Assembly: GCA_947085425.1 (NCBI GenBank)
Contig: CAMTWK010000019.1
Location: 1-64,000, forward strand
Direction: 5' to 3'
Length of the DNA stretch: 64,000 bases
Source of the DNA: UKL13-2 sp947085425
GTDB taxonomy: Bacteria; Pseudomonadota; Gammaproteobacteria; Burkholderiales; Usitatibacteraceae
The notes beneath the pieces were generated by a model. It saw only the letters and a list, made by a program, of their open reading frames with translations, was not told the DNA's origin and ran no database searches. Each line of letters opens with the position of its first letter. Positions within the stretch are counted from its first letter, which is position 1. Of this stretch, positions 9,285 to 19,437 are shown in pieces. The position numbers and the translations under genes are program-made.

Positions 9285-10835
9285 GTGCGACTGTCCATCC
9301 GCCTGCTAGTCGCAACCACAACCGGTGCGGCCACGGTATTTTCATTTGCGCCGTTTCACGTCTGGCCGTTGGCTATCGTCTCGCTGGTGGTGTTGTTTTC
9401 CTTGTGGTCGCGCGCGCCATCCGCCCAACAGGCTGCGGCCATCGGTTTTGCCTGGGGCATGGGATTATTCCTTGCCGGCGTGTCGTGGCTGTATGTCAGT
9501 TTGCACGTTTATGGCGGCATGCCCGCACCGTTGGCAGCGGTTGCGATATTTTTATTTTGCGGCTATTTGGCGCTGTACCCGGCGCTCGCCGGTTGGTTGC
9601 AAGCGCGGCTTGGTGTGCCCCCCGCCACCCGTTTTTTATTGCTGATGCCGGCCGTTTTTGTGGGTGCCGAATTGTTGCGTGCCTGGGTGATGTCCGGCTT
9701 CCCGTGGTTGACTCTTGGTTATTCACAAGTGCCGTCGCCACAAACGATGGCACCGTTGGCCGGTTATGCGCCGATTTTCGGCGCGTTTGGTATCAGCTGT
9801 CTATTGGCCATGACCGCCGGCGCAATTGTGGTCGTGTCTTCAAAATTATCGGGCGCATTGCCGCAACCACGTCGTCGCCTTGCCGTCGTTTTTACCATCG
9901 TTTGGCTGGGTGGCATTGTGGCGGCTGCATTCGAATGGTCCAGCCCGTCGGGTAAGCCGGTCACGGTATCGCTGGTACAAGGCAATATTGCGCAGCACCT
10001 GAAATGGCGCGACGATCAACGTGCCGCCACCATTGAGACCTATCTCAGCCTGGCCGAGAAAAGCCGGGGCCGTCTGATTGTGTTGCCGGAAACCGCCTTG
10101 CCAATGATGTTGCATGACGTGCCGAGTCATGTGTTGGCTGTGTTCCAGCAACAGGCGCGGGCCAACGGCGGGGATTTGTTGTTCGGGGTGGCCTATCGAG
10201 GTGAAACGGCAACTGCAGACGGACAGAGTGCATATTTTAACGGCGCGGTGTCGGTTGGTACCTCACCAGTGCAACGTTACGCCAAACAACATCTGGTCGC
10301 ATTTGGTGAGTTTGTGCCGCCATTATTTTCGTGGGTGTATCAGTGGCTCAGTATTCCACTTTCCGGTTTTACACCGGGCCCCGTCTCACCCGCACCGTTG
10401 CGGCTTGCCGGACATACGGTCGGCATCAATATTTGTTACGAGGACACCTTTGGCGCGGAAATCGCGCAAGCACTGCCTGCAGCGGAGTTATTGATCAATA
10501 TTTCCAATATGGCGTGGTACGGTCAATCGTTGGCAGCCGATCAACACCTGCAGTTTTCGCAGATGCGGTCGCTCGAAACCGCGCGCTGGATGTTGCGTTC
10601 GACCAATACCGGTGTGACCGCCGCGATTGACGACAAGGGTCGAATCGTCAAGGTTTTGCCCCAATTTTCCCGTGATGTGTTGGAGGTGGCAGCCGTTCCG
10701 CGCCAGGGTGCCACACCGTACAGCCGTTGGCATGACACACCTGTCAAGCTGCTGCTGGGCGCAGCCCTGCTGTTTGCATGGTGGCAACATCGGCGGCGGA
10801 CAAAAGAGTCCGATGGTTTTGCCTCTCCTCTATGA
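9285..10835 (+). CDS. lnt: Apolipoprotein N-acyltransferase
   Basis: Lnt adds the third acyl chain to the N-terminal cysteine of lipoproteins in the inner membrane. Six or so N-terminal membrane segments precede a nitrilase-like domain. The catalytic triad is visible: E269 (LPETALP), K334 (YAKQHLVAFGE) and C384 (NICYEDTFG), with the GTG start at 9285. These numbers are almost those of E. coli Lnt (267/335/387), which supports this start (516 residues). A longer reading from ATG 9201 would overlap corC by 65 bp and add a hydrophilic extension. Confidence 0.94.
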   Translation: MRLSIRLLVATTTGAATVFSFAPFHVWPLAIVSLVVLFSLWSRAPSAQQAAAIGFAWGMGLFLAGVSWLYVSLHVYGGMPAPLAAVAIFLFCGYLALYPALAGWLQARLGVPPATRFLLLMPAVFVGAELLRAWVMSGFPWLTLGYSQVPSPQTMAPLAGYAPIFGAFGISCLLAMTAGAIVVVSSKLSGALPQPRRRLAVVFTIVWLGGIVAAAFEWSSPSGKPVTVSLVQGNIAQHLKWRDDQRAATIETYLSLAEKSRGRLIVLPETALPMMLHDVPSHVLAVFQQQARANGGDLLFGVAYRGETATADGQSAYFNGAVSVGTSPVQRYAKQHLVAFGEFVPPLFSWVYQWLSIPLSGFTPGPVSPAPLRLAGHTVGINICYEDTFGAEIAQALPAAELLINISNMAWYGQSLAADQHLQFSQMRSLETARWMLRSTNTGVTAAIDDKGRIVKVLPQFSRDVLEVAAVPRQGATPYSRWHDTPVKLLLGAALLFAWWQHRRRTKESDGFASPL

Positions 10836-10882
10836 AACCCGTAAAATCAGGGTTGTCAAAATAGAGCGAGCATCATTCAAGT

Positions 10883-11827
10883 ATGAACGGCCCAACTTTT
10901 CAAGAAATCATCCTGCGCCTGCAAAATTATTGGAACGCCAATGGTTGCGCATTGTTGCAGCCCTACGATATGGAAGTCGGGGCGGGCACGTCGCACACCG
11001 CAACCTTCTTGCGTGCGTTGGGGCCGGAACCGTGGCGGGCGGCTTATGTGCAGCCATCGCGTCGACCCAAGGATGGCCGCTACGGAAATAACCCGAATCG
11101 GCTGCAACACTATTACCAATATCAGGTGGTGTTGAAGCCGTCACCGCTGAATATTCTCGACCTTTATTTGGGTTCACTGGCAGCACTCGGTCTCGAACTG
11201 CAAAAAAATGACGTGCGTTTTGTTGAAGACGACTGGGAAAATCCCACCCTGGGTGCATGGGGCTTGGGCTGGGAAGTGTGGCTGAACGGCATGGAAGTCA
11301 CCCAGTTCACTTATTTTCAGCAGGTTGGTGGTATCGAGTGCAAGCCCATCACCGGCGAAATCACCTACGGGCTTGAGCGCCTCGCCATGTATTTGCAGAA
11401 CGTCGAAAACGTCTATGACCTGGTGTGGACAACGTGGCAGGAAAACGGTGTCACCAAAACACTCAAATATGGCGACGTGTTTCATCAAAACGAGGTCGAA
11501 CAATCGACCTATAATTTTGAACACTCGAATGTGCCGGTGCTGCTGCAACATTTCATCGACCATGAGGCCGATGCCAAACGGCTCATCGGGGTGCAATTGG
11601 CGCTGCCCGCCTATGAGCAGGTGCTCAAAGCCGCGCATACATTTAATATGCTCGACGCACACGGCGCGATTTCGGTCACCGAACGCGCCGCCTATATTGG
11701 CCGCATTCGCAATCTGGCTCGTAGCGTGGCACAAAGTTATTACGAGTCACGTGAACGCCTCGGTTTTCCGATGGCATCAGCAGAGGCAGTTGAAAAATTT
11801 GTTGCAGCTGCAAAAAAGGCGGCATAG
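10883..11827 (+). CDS. glyQ: Glycyl-tRNA synthetase alpha subunit
   Basis: The catalytic subunit of the bacterial alpha2beta2 glycyl-tRNA synthetase, which charges tRNA-Gly. It has 314 residues. The highly conserved start TFQEIILRLQNYW is present, followed by the class II core with GCALLQPYDMEVGAGT, AYVQPSRRPKDGRYG and the EVTQFTYFQQ segment. Its stop overlaps the GTG start of glyS by one base, ensuring linked synthesis of the two subunits. Alternatives are not plausible. Confidence 0.98.
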   Translation: MNGPTFQEIILRLQNYWNANGCALLQPYDMEVGAGTSHTATFLRALGPEPWRAAYVQPSRRPKDGRYGNNPNRLQHYYQYQVVLKPSPLNILDLYLGSLAALGLELQKNDVRFVEDDWENPTLGAWGLGWEVWLNGMEVTQFTYFQQVGGIECKPITGEITYGLERLAMYLQNVENVYDLVWTTWQENGVTKTLKYGDVFHQNEVEQSTYNFEHSNVPVLLQHFIDHEADAKRLIGVQLALPAYEQVLKAAHTFNMLDAHGAISVTERAAYIGRIRNLARSVAQSYYESRERLGFPMASAEAVEKFVAAAKKAA

Positions 11828-13923
11828 TGAGTCACGAAACCGAAACATTGTTGGTTGAACTTTTCACCGAAGAGCTGCCGCCCAAGGCGCTGCAAAAATT
11901 GGGAGAGGCGTTTGCGCAGGCGATTCATGCCGGCTTGCGAGCTCGCGGATTGACGGAGGCGGACGCAAAAATTGAAATGTTCGCCACCCCGCGACGGCTG
12001 GCGGTGCGCATCGGCAGTGTGCGGGGAGTTGCCCCCGATCGCGCCGAATCCAAAAAATTGATGCCGTCGAAAGTGGCGTTGGATGCGAATGGCGCGCCGA
12101 CCCCGGCACTGCAAAAACGCCTGGAAAAGGAAGGGGCGGCGTTCACACAAACATCGCGCAAGATCGAGGGCAATGAGGAGATCGTTTATCTGAATTTGTC
12201 GATCAACGGGGCATCCTTGCAAGAGGGTTTGCAGGCGGTATTGTCTGATGCCATCAGTAAGTTGCCCATTCCGAAAATGATGACGTATCAATTGGCCGAT
12301 GGGCTGACCACCGTGCAATTCGTGCGTCCCGCGCATGGCCTGGTGGCAATGCACGGTGAACAGGTGATTGCTGTCACTGCACTGGGATTAGCCGCCGGCA
12401 ATGTCGTTCACGGCCATCGTTTTCAGGGTGCCAAAGACATCAACTTGAGACACGCCAACGAATACGAAACACGTTTGGAAAAAGACGGTGGCGTGATCGC
12501 CTCGTTTGCAAAACGTCGTAACGAAATTGAGCGCTTATTGATCTTGCACGCCGACCAATGTGGTGAAGTGCTGGGCAATCGCGACGACTATGTGGCGTTG
12601 CTCGATGAAGTCACGGGGCTGGTGGAAATGCCGACGGTGTACGTCGGTCAATTTGAGCGCGAGTTTCTGGCGGTGCCCGCCGAGTGTCTGATATTGACCA
12701 TGAAGCTCAATCAAAAATACTTTCCAATGTTTCATTCGGAGGGCGGATTGACGTCACGTTTTTTGATGGTCTCCAACATGCGCCTTGATGATCCGCGCAC
12801 GGTGATCGAAGGCAACCAGCGGGTGATCCGGCCGCGGCTGGCCGATGCGCGGTTCTTTTTTGAGACGGACAAAAAAATTAAATTGGTGGATCGTCTGCCG
12901 AAGCTGGCGAACGTGGTGTATCACAACAAGCTAGGTTCGCAGGGTGAGCGGGTTGAGCGAGTGCGTCTGCTGGCGGGCGAAATCGCCACAAGCATCGGCG
13001 CGAACCGGCTCATGGCCGAGCGTGCCGCCACCTTGGCCAAGGTCGATCTGGTCTCCGACATGGTCGGTGAATTTCCGGAATTGCAGGGCATCATGGGGCG
13101 CCATTATGCATTGCACGATGGCGAATCCGCCACGGTTGCCGATGCCATTCAGCAGCACTACCAGCCGCGTTTTTCGGGCGATGCACTGCCTGCCCATCCG
13201 GTGGGCCTGGCACTGGCACTGGCGGACAAAATGGAAACTCTGGCCGGCTTGTTCAGCATCGGCCAGGAGCCCACCGGTGATAAAGATCCGTTTGCGTTGC
13301 GCCGCCACGCGCTGGGTGTGGTGCGCATGTTGATCGAGCGTGATTTACCGCTGAGTGTGCATGACTTGACCGTGTTGGCGCTCAAGCCATTTGTGAACAC
13401 GGTGCCGGAGGCGAACGAAAAACTGGCCACCTACATTTTTGACCGATTGGCCGGTTATCTGCGTGAGCTGGGTTATACCGCGCTGGAAATCGACGCGGTG
13501 GTCAGCCTGCGGCCGCCGCGCTGGGCGGAATTGCCGGCGCGGCTTGGTGCAGTGCGTGCGTTTTCAACACTTGCCCAAGCACAAGCACTGGCAGCGGCAA
13601 ACAAGCGTATTGGCAATATTCTCAAGAAAGCGGATGGCGCGGCTGGCGACTACGACAAATCCAGATTTGTGGAGGCCGCCGAAACAGCGCTGGCCAATGC
13701 GATGGAAGCCGTCGTGCCCCAAGCCCGGCAACAATTCGACGCGGCGGATTATGAGGGATCACTCAAATCCCTCGCCGCGCTGCGCGAGCCGGTGGACGTT
13801 TTTTTTGATCAAGTCATGGTCAACGCCGATGACCCCGCAATACGCGCCAACCGGCTGGGCCTGTTGGCGACCCTGCACCGCGAAATGAACCGCGTTGCCG
13901 ACCTGTCGAAATTGGCAGCCTAG
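11827..13923 (+). CDS. glyS: Glycyl-tRNA synthetase beta subunit
   Basis: A 698-residue tRNA-binding subunit. The conserved opening LLVELFTEELPPKAL, the middle HD-like helical region and the C-terminal anticodon-binding (DALR) segment are recognisable. It starts with GTG at 11827, overlapping the glyQ stop. GlyQ and GlyS form the heterotetramer. Confidence 0.98.
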   Translation: MSHETETLLVELFTEELPPKALQKLGEAFAQAIHAGLRARGLTEADAKIEMFATPRRLAVRIGSVRGVAPDRAESKKLMPSKVALDANGAPTPALQKRLEKEGAAFTQTSRKIEGNEEIVYLNLSINGASLQEGLQAVLSDAISKLPIPKMMTYQLADGLTTVQFVRPAHGLVAMHGEQVIAVTALGLAAGNVVHGHRFQGAKDINLRHANEYETRLEKDGGVIASFAKRRNEIERLLILHADQCGEVLGNRDDYVALLDEVTGLVEMPTVYVGQFEREFLAVPAECLILTMKLNQKYFPMFHSEGGLTSRFLMVSNMRLDDPRTVIEGNQRVIRPRLADARFFFETDKKIKLVDRLPKLANVVYHNKLGSQGERVERVRLLAGEIATSIGANRLMAERAATLAKVDLVSDMVGEFPELQGIMGRHYALHDGESATVADAIQQHYQPRFSGDALPAHPVGLALALADKMETLAGLFSIGQEPTGDKDPFALRRHALGVVRMLIERDLPLSVHDLTVLALKPFVNTVPEANEKLATYIFDRLAGYLRELGYTALEIDAVVSLRPPRWAELPARLGAVRAFSTLAQAQALAAANKRIGNILKKADGAAGDYDKSRFVEAAETALANAMEAVVPQARQQFDAADYEGSLKSLAALREPVDVFFDQVMVNADDPAIRANRLGLLATLHREMNRVADLSKLAA

Positions 13924-13940
13924 GCCGGATCGCCCAAATC

Positions 13941-14510
13941 ATGCCAACCACTTCCAAATTAATCATTCTTGATCGTGATGGCGTGATCAATGAGGACAGC
14001 GCGCAGTTTATTAAATCGCCCACGGAGTGGAAGGCCATTCCCGGTTCCATCGAGGCAATCGCCAGTCTCAATCGTGCCGGCTATCGGGTGGTGGTGGCGA
14101 CCAATCAATCCGGTATTGGCCGCGGTCTGTTTGACATGGCCACACTCGCGTCGATCAACGACAAGATGGTTGAAATGGTATTCCGCCAGGGCGGTCGGAT
14201 TGATGCGGTTTTTTTCTGTCCACATACCGATGAAGATCGTTGCCAATGCCGCAAGCCCAATATCGGCATGTTTACCGATATTGCCGCGCGTTTCAAAGTC
14301 GGGTTGGCGGGCGTGCCCACCATTGGTGATTCATTGCGCGATTTACAAGCCGGTGTTGTTGTCGGTTGTCTGCCGATATTGGTGCTGACCGGTAAGGGAA
14401 AAAAAACCAGCCAACACGCTGCACTGCCGCCCGGCACCCGTGTGTTTGCCGATTTGGCAGAAGCGGTTCGTCAATTGGTGAGCGAAGTCACGCTCGGTAC
14501 ACGCCCATGA
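13941..14510 (+). CDS. gmhB: D-glycero-beta-D-manno-heptose 1,7-bisphosphate 7-phosphatase
   Basis: A 189-residue HAD-superfamily phosphatase of the histidinol-phosphatase-like group. It removes the C7 phosphate in ADP-heptose synthesis for the LPS inner core. D11 and D13 in LDRDGVIN are the nucleophile and acid/base. C93, H95, C101 and C103 (CPHTDEDRCQC) form the structural zinc site typical of GmhB. The last four bases overlap the start of the acyltransferase gene. Confidence 0.93.
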   Translation: MPTTSKLIILDRDGVINEDSAQFIKSPTEWKAIPGSIEAIASLNRAGYRVVVATNQSGIGRGLFDMATLASINDKMVEMVFRQGGRIDAVFFCPHTDEDRCQCRKPNIGMFTDIAARFKVGLAGVPTIGDSLRDLQAGVVVGCLPILVLTGKGKKTSQHAALPPGTRVFADLAEAVRQLVSEVTLGTRP

Positions 14511-15220
14511 TTATTGTGCGCTCCATATTGTTTTTTGTGCTGGCTGTGCTGGTGACGATTGTATATGGTGCCTTCACGGTGCCACTCGCCATTGTTTGGC
14601 ATGACGTAGGTTATGAGTGCGCCAGGTCATGGGGCAAACAAATATTGTGGCTTGCCAAACACGTTTGTGGCATTGATTACCAGATGCGTGGTTTGGAAAA
14701 CATGCCCAATACGCCGGTGGTGGTGATGTCCAAACATCAATCCGCATGGGAGACAGTGGGAATTTTGAGTCATGTGCCGCGGGCCGCGTGGATCATTAAG
14801 AAAGAACTATTGTGGGTGCCGATCATCGGCTGGGTTTTAGGCGGGCTCAAGTCCATTTCGATTGATCGTAAAAGCGGTCGCAGTGCACGTGATCAGATTT
14901 TAGAGCAGGGACGTGAGCGCCTCAAAAGTGGTTACTGGGTCATTATTTTTCCCGAGGGGACCCGTGTTGCACCCGGAGAAAAACGCAAATATGGCATGGG
15001 CGGCTCGTTGCTCGCGACCGCGACCGGCACACCGGTATTGCCGATTGCACACAATGCCGGTGAATGTTGGCGACGCAATGCGTTTTTAAAATATCCGGGC
15101 AAAGTGACCATGTCGATCGGCCCGGCTATTGGGACCGCGGGTAAAGACGCCGCAATGGTCAATGCAGAAGTGGAGGCGTGGATTGAATCTGAAATGTTGA
15201 CGTTGCCAAAGGTCAACTGA
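14507..15220 (+). CDS. plsC: 1-acyl-sn-glycerol-3-phosphate acyltransferase (PlsC-like)
   Basis: A 237-residue membrane acyltransferase making phosphatidic acid from lysophosphatidate. An N-terminal membrane segment (residues 1-30) precedes the acyltransferase motif I, here H77QSAWE82. This is an HX4E variant where many PlsC proteins have HX4D; it is a form I associate with betaproteobacteria. Motif III FPEGTR is at 148-153. The start overlaps gmhB by four bases. The exact acyl donor and its role relative to other PlsC paralogues cannot be told. Confidence 0.9.
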   Translation: MIIVRSILFFVLAVLVTIVYGAFTVPLAIVWHDVGYECARSWGKQILWLAKHVCGIDYQMRGLENMPNTPVVVMSKHQSAWETVGILSHVPRAAWIIKKELLWVPIIGWVLGGLKSISIDRKSGRSARDQILEQGRERLKSGYWVIIFPEGTRVAPGEKRKYGMGGSLLATATGTPVLPIAHNAGECWRRNAFLKYPGKVTMSIGPAIGTAGKDAAMVNAEVEAWIESEMLTLPKVN

Positions 15221-15224
15221 AGCC

Positions 15225-16043
15225 ATGCCCTACGATTTGTTCGATCAGTTAACAGAATTTTTAGCGCCCAAGTCGGTCAGGGATGCAAACCCCCGTTCTC
15301 CCACCCACACCCGCCCGGCCAAGGAAGAAAGTGAACATTCCATTGCGCTTGATGGCCGCCGGGTCGATTACAAACTGGTGCGGCGTCGTGGTCGACGCGG
15401 CGTGGGTCTGAAGGTCGACGGTGCCGGCCTGACTGTGGCGGCATCGTTGACCACACCGATTTCGGTCATTGAAGGCATGATCGACCAACACGCCAATTGG
15501 GTAGCCAAAAAACTTGGGCAGTGGTCTCACCGACAAATCGTGCCGCAGCGCTGGGAGACTGGCACGACCATTGCGTATATGGGTGAACATCTGACTTTGA
15601 TGATCGACGTTGGCCATGCCCGCGCCAGTGTGGAACGCGCCGATGCGCCGATGGCACATTTGTTCGTGAAAGTCAAAACGGCGGATCCGGTTTTGATCGA
15701 AAAAGCGGTGGTGACATGGATGAAAAAACAGGCCTTGCCGCATTTTGCGCAGCGTGCGTTTTTGTTTGCACGATTGCACCAGCTCACGCCGCCACGGGTA
15801 TTTCTTTCCAGCGCCAATAGCCGTTGGGGCAGTTGCAACAGCCGCCGCGAAGTGCGTTTTTCATGGCGCCTGATCAAGGCCGGGCCAGGCTTGATTGATT
15901 ATGTTGTTTGCCATGAGCTTGCCCATTTGCGGCATATGAATCATTCCGCGGCGTTTTGGGCGGAGGTGAAACGTATGTGCCCGGAATACGAGACATTGAA
16001 AAAGGAGCTGGATCGAAACGATCACGCTTATCGGGCGTTTTAG
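15225..16043 (+). CDS. YgjP-like metallopeptidase-domain protein
   Basis: A 272-residue protein of the YgjP (DUF45) group with a SprT/WLM-like metallopeptidase core. The zinc motif is H230E231xxH234 in CHELAHLRHMNH, and H240 is probably the third ligand. Upstream, NSRWGSCNSRREVRFSWRL is the typical YgjP lead-in. The first ~45 residues are a hydrophilic extension. The cellular role is not established. It closes the forward operon (4 bp after plsC) and is convergent with rsmA. Confidence 0.88.
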   Translation: MPYDLFDQLTEFLAPKSVRDANPRSPTHTRPAKEESEHSIALDGRRVDYKLVRRRGRRGVGLKVDGAGLTVAASLTTPISVIEGMIDQHANWVAKKLGQWSHRQIVPQRWETGTTIAYMGEHLTLMIDVGHARASVERADAPMAHLFVKVKTADPVLIEKAVVTWMKKQALPHFAQRAFLFARLHQLTPPRVFLSSANSRWGSCNSRREVRFSWRLIKAGPGLIDYVVCHELAHLRHMNHSAAFWAEVKRMCPEYETLKKELDRNDHAYRAF

Positions 16044-16100
16044 AAACTCTTTTATCCACGGGTCGTTTCGACACAAAACGGCCGGAAAATAGCGTCCGTT

Positions 16101-16883
16101 CTATTGTTTGGTTTTGCCGATCATTGGGCGGTCTGCCAGCGCGACAAATTCAGCCACCGACAATGTTTCCGCGCGCCGTTGCGGGTCGATGCCACACGCG
16201 GCAATTTCCGTGGTGGTGAGAAATGGCTTTAAGGTATTGCCGAGTGTCTTGCGCCGCTGGCCAAATCCGGCGGTGACCATCGCGGCAAAACGGTTGTCAC
16301 TTTTGGCGCGTAGCCGGTGTGCATCAAGTGGCACCATCTGCACAATCGCCGAATCAACTTTGGGAGGCGGCGTGAATGCACCCGGCGGGACATTAAATAG
16401 TTTGGTGACCGCAAACCGGTACTGCAACATGACCGACAACCGCCCGTAGTCGCGCGAGTCCGGCGCGGCGACCATGCGGTCCACCACTTCTTTTTGCAGC
16501 ATAAAAGTGCCGTCAATTAGTTGCTCGGCAAAGGCGCCCAAATGAAACAAAAACGGTGTGGAGATGTTGTAGGGCAGGTTGCCCACACATCGAAACGCGC
16601 CGCCTAAGATTGAAAAATCAAACGCCAGCACGTCCTGTTCATGAACCGTCAGTGTGGCCGGATCAAATCGAGTACGTAACGCCGCCGCCAGATCGCGGTC
16701 AATTTCCACAACGTGTAAATGCGAAACTTGTTCAAGCAGTGGCGCGGTGAGCGCGCCCGGACCGGGACCGATTTCAATCATCACATCGTTTGGCTGCGCA
16801 TAAATGGCGCTGACAATACGGTCAATGTAATGGCGGTCGGTTAAAAAGTGCTGGCCGAATTGTTTTTTGGCGCGTGGCAGCAT
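16101..16883 (-). CDS. rsmA: 16S rRNA dimethyladenosine transferase
   Basis: RsmA (KsgA) dimethylates two adjacent adenosines in the 3' helix of 16S rRNA. It has 260 residues. The SAM-binding motif IEIGPGPGALT and the catalytic NLPYNIST are present after the conserved opening KQFGQHFLTD. It is the last gene of the reverse lptD-surA-pdxA-rsmA operon and starts 3 bp after the pdxA stop. The same order is well known in Proteobacteria. Confidence 0.97.
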   Translation of the reverse strand: MLPRAKKQFGQHFLTDRHYIDRIVSAIYAQPNDVMIEIGPGPGALTAPLLEQVSHLHVVEIDRDLAAALRTRFDPATLTVHEQDVLAFDFSILGGAFRCVGNLPYNISTPFLFHLGAFAEQLIDGTFMLQKEVVDRMVAAPDSRDYGRLSVMLQYRFAVTKLFNVPPGAFTPPPKVDSAIVQMVPLDAHRLRAKSDNRFAAMVTAGFGQRRKTLGNTLKPFLTTTEIAACGIDPQRRAETLSVAEFVALADRPMIGKTKQ

Positions 16884-16886
16884 GGG

Positions 16887-17855
16887 TCAGCTTGAGGAAG
16901 TGGTGCGGCCGGAGCTGTCCACCCGCGCCGCCAGTTCTATCGCCAACTCAACCGCAGAAAACATACTGCCGGTGTCGATCATGCCGACTTTGCCGGCCAA
17001 ATGCAGTGCTGTGCCATGGTCGACCGAAGTGCGAATAATGGGCAGGCCGAGAGTAACGTTAACCCCCTGGCCAAAACTTTTGTGTTTCAAAACCGGTAGG
17101 CCCTGATCGTGATACATCGCCAGCACGGCGTCGGCACGATCTAGATACGGCGCGGTAAAAAGAGTATCTGCCGGAAGCGGTCCTTCCAGCAACATGCCTT
17201 GTTGCTGAAGTTGTTGAATTACCGGCGCAATGATTTCAATTTCTTCCCGACCCAGATGGCCGGATTCACCCGCATGGGGATTGAGGCCGGCAACCAGGAT
17301 ACGTGGCTTGGTGATGGCAAATTTTTCATGTAGGTCTTGGTGAAGAACGCGCAAGGTGTCCATCAGGCGTTGACGCGTGATGGCTGCCGGCACCTCACGC
17401 AGCGGCATATGAATGGTGGTGAGTGCCACGCGCAATACCGGGTTGGTGCCGCCCACCAACATCATCACTACAAACGGAGCAGCGGTTTTTTCGGCAAGGT
17501 ATTCGGTGTGCCCGGTAAAGGCGACACCGGCGTCATTGATCACCGATTTTTGTACGGGTGCCGTCACCATGGCGGCAAATTCACCCGACTGGCAGCCGCT
17601 GATGGCGCGATCCAACAGGGCCAACACGTGGCCGGCATTGCCGGAATTCAATGTGCCCGCGGCGGCGGGTGTGTTCAAAGCAATATGCTGAACGGATAAT
17701 GCTGATATGTTGACGTCATGGATGGCGGCGCGCTGCGCAATCAAATTATGGTCGCCGATCACCACCAGCTTATCGGCGAAATGTGCTTGCGACAGCAGTG
17801 CGCAAAGATCGGGGCCGATGCCGGCGGGTTCACCGGCGGTGATGGCGATTTTCAT
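16887..17855 (-). CDS. pdxA: 4-hydroxythreonine-4-phosphate dehydrogenase
   Basis: PdxA oxidises 4-phosphohydroxy-threonine in the DXP-dependent pyridoxal phosphate pathway. The start MKIAITAGEPAGIGPDL at 17855 is the usual PdxA N-terminus and gives 322 residues. In-frame ATGs at 17876 and 17897 would add an unusual extension. Conserved segments include FTGHTEYLAE, the metal-binding GLNPHAGESGH and AMYHDQGLPVLK. It lies between surA and rsmA. Confidence 0.96.
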   Translation of the reverse strand: MKIAITAGEPAGIGPDLCALLSQAHFADKLVVIGDHNLIAQRAAIHDVNISALSVQHIALNTPAAAGTLNSGNAGHVLALLDRAISGCQSGEFAAMVTAPVQKSVINDAGVAFTGHTEYLAEKTAAPFVVMMLVGGTNPVLRVALTTIHMPLREVPAAITRQRLMDTLRVLHQDLHEKFAITKPRILVAGLNPHAGESGHLGREEIEIIAPVIQQLQQQGMLLEGPLPADTLFTAPYLDRADAVLAMYHDQGLPVLKHKSFGQGVNVTLGLPIIRTSVDHGTALHLAGKVGMIDTGSMFSAVELAIELAARVDSSGRTTSSS

Positions 17856-17938
17856 TGGATGTGCGGGGTTGAACATCACTGTATCTAAATGCAGCAATGC
17901 GTTTGACGATTAATCCCGGGGCGCGACGGCTGAGATGT

Positions 17939-19345
17939 TTAGCCCTTGTCGTCTAAACGATATTCAACAAACGCACGGTCGCGGGTTTGGCGCAGCCAGT
18001 CGGTGAACGCCTCGTCTGCCTTGCGGGCACGGATGGCGTTACGGGCGACGGCGCGTTTACGGTCTTCCGACAATCCCTCACTGCGGCGCTCCTGTACCTG
18101 CAAAATGTGCCAGCCAAACGGCGACTGGAACGGTTGCGAGAGTTCGTTATCGCGCAATTGATTCATGACCCGTTCAAATTCCGGAACGGTATCACCCGGA
18201 GACATCCAGCCCAAATCGCCGCCCTTGCTTGAGGACGGGTCATCGGAGTGGACTTTTGCCAATTCGGCAAATTCGGCACCGCCAATAATTCGCTCGCGTA
18301 AACGTTGCAGACGATTACGCGCTTCTTCATCCGTCAGGCCGTCTTTATTGCGAACCAAAATGTGCCGCCCCTTGGTTTGTTGAATCGACGGGGTGGCACT
18401 TTTGCCGCGTTTGTCCAGCAGTTTGACGATATGAAAGCCATTGGGTGAACGCAAGATATCGGTTGCATCACCCGGCTGCAGTGAGTTGATGGCCTCCAGA
18501 AAAATCGCCGGCAACCGATTGGATTCCCGCCATCCCAAGCTGCCGCCTTGCAGGGCGTCGGGCGCGTCGGAGTACTGCGCGGAAATTTGCGCGAACTCGG
18601 CGCCTTTGCGCAATTCGCTCAACGCCTGCATGGCGCGTTTGCGGCGCGTTTCAACTTGTGCGGGTGTGGCTTGTTCTGGAACCACCACCAGAATATGCGC
18701 CAGTCTAAATTCTTGATTGGTACTTTGTTCGCGAATTTCGAGGGCCAACTGGGTATCGACCTCGGCCTCGGTAACGGAAATATTGCCTTCCACTTCGCGC
18801 TCGCGCAGCCGCGACATCGTTACCTGATTGCGAATGTCTTCGCGAAATTTTTGCCAGGTAATGCCATCCTGTTCCAGCAAACGGCGGAATTCGGTCATCG
18901 AAACGCCATTTTCGTCGGCGATACGTTGCAGGGTTTTGTCGAGAGTGGAGTCGTCGACACGAATGCCGGTTTCCCTGGCTTCCTGAACCTGCACACGATC
19001 ATTGATCATGCGTTCGAGCATTTGTTTTTGCAGCGCATCCTGCGGCGGCAGCGGGGTGCCGGCCTTTTGCAAGTTCTTGGCGACCATGGCCATTTGTTCG
19101 TTTAACTCGCCGAGTGTGATGACTTCGTTATTCACCACGGCGACGATGCGGTCGACTGCAATCACGCCACCGGCACGGGCGGGTGCGGTCATGCGTGCAT
19201 CTATTTTTGGTTGTGCACCCGCGCCGGGTGCAGCCACCGGCGTACCCGGTAACATCGGGTTGTTCGGCAAAATGGGGGATTGCGCGTTTGCGGCTACTGC
19301 GGTGACCAAACCGGTCAATACAACACAAGAAAAATGAAACTTCAT
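17939..19345 (-). CDS. surA: Periplasmic chaperone / peptidyl-prolyl isomerase SurA
   Basis: A 468-residue exported chaperone for outer-membrane proteins, LptD among them. A signal peptide (MKFHFSCVVLTGLVTAVAANA) is followed by a proline/alanine-rich linker, the SurA N domain (about 60-180) and two parvulin (PpiC) domains at roughly 215-315 and 325-425. A C-terminal helix with conserved YRLDDKG ends it. The linker makes it slightly longer than E. coli SurA (428). It lies downstream of its client lptD. Confidence 0.96.
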   Translation of the reverse strand: MKFHFSCVVLTGLVTAVAANAQSPILPNNPMLPGTPVAAPGAGAQPKIDARMTAPARAGGVIAVDRIVAVVNNEVITLGELNEQMAMVAKNLQKAGTPLPPQDALQKQMLERMINDRVQVQEARETGIRVDDSTLDKTLQRIADENGVSMTEFRRLLEQDGITWQKFREDIRNQVTMSRLREREVEGNISVTEAEVDTQLALEIREQSTNQEFRLAHILVVVPEQATPAQVETRRKRAMQALSELRKGAEFAQISAQYSDAPDALQGGSLGWRESNRLPAIFLEAINSLQPGDATDILRSPNGFHIVKLLDKRGKSATPSIQQTKGRHILVRNKDGLTDEEARNRLQRLRERIIGGAEFAELAKVHSDDPSSSKGGDLGWMSPGDTVPEFERVMNQLRDNELSQPFQSPFGWHILQVQERRSEGLSEDRKRAVARNAIRARKADEAFTDWLRQTRDRAFVEYRLDDKG

Positions 19346-19437
19346 ATCACCATCCGTCGAAAAAAATCAGGAACCCCCCCGCTATCGGCAACAACGGCAG
19401 CGGGTATAAATTGTGTGTACTGCTCAAAACGCCCGGT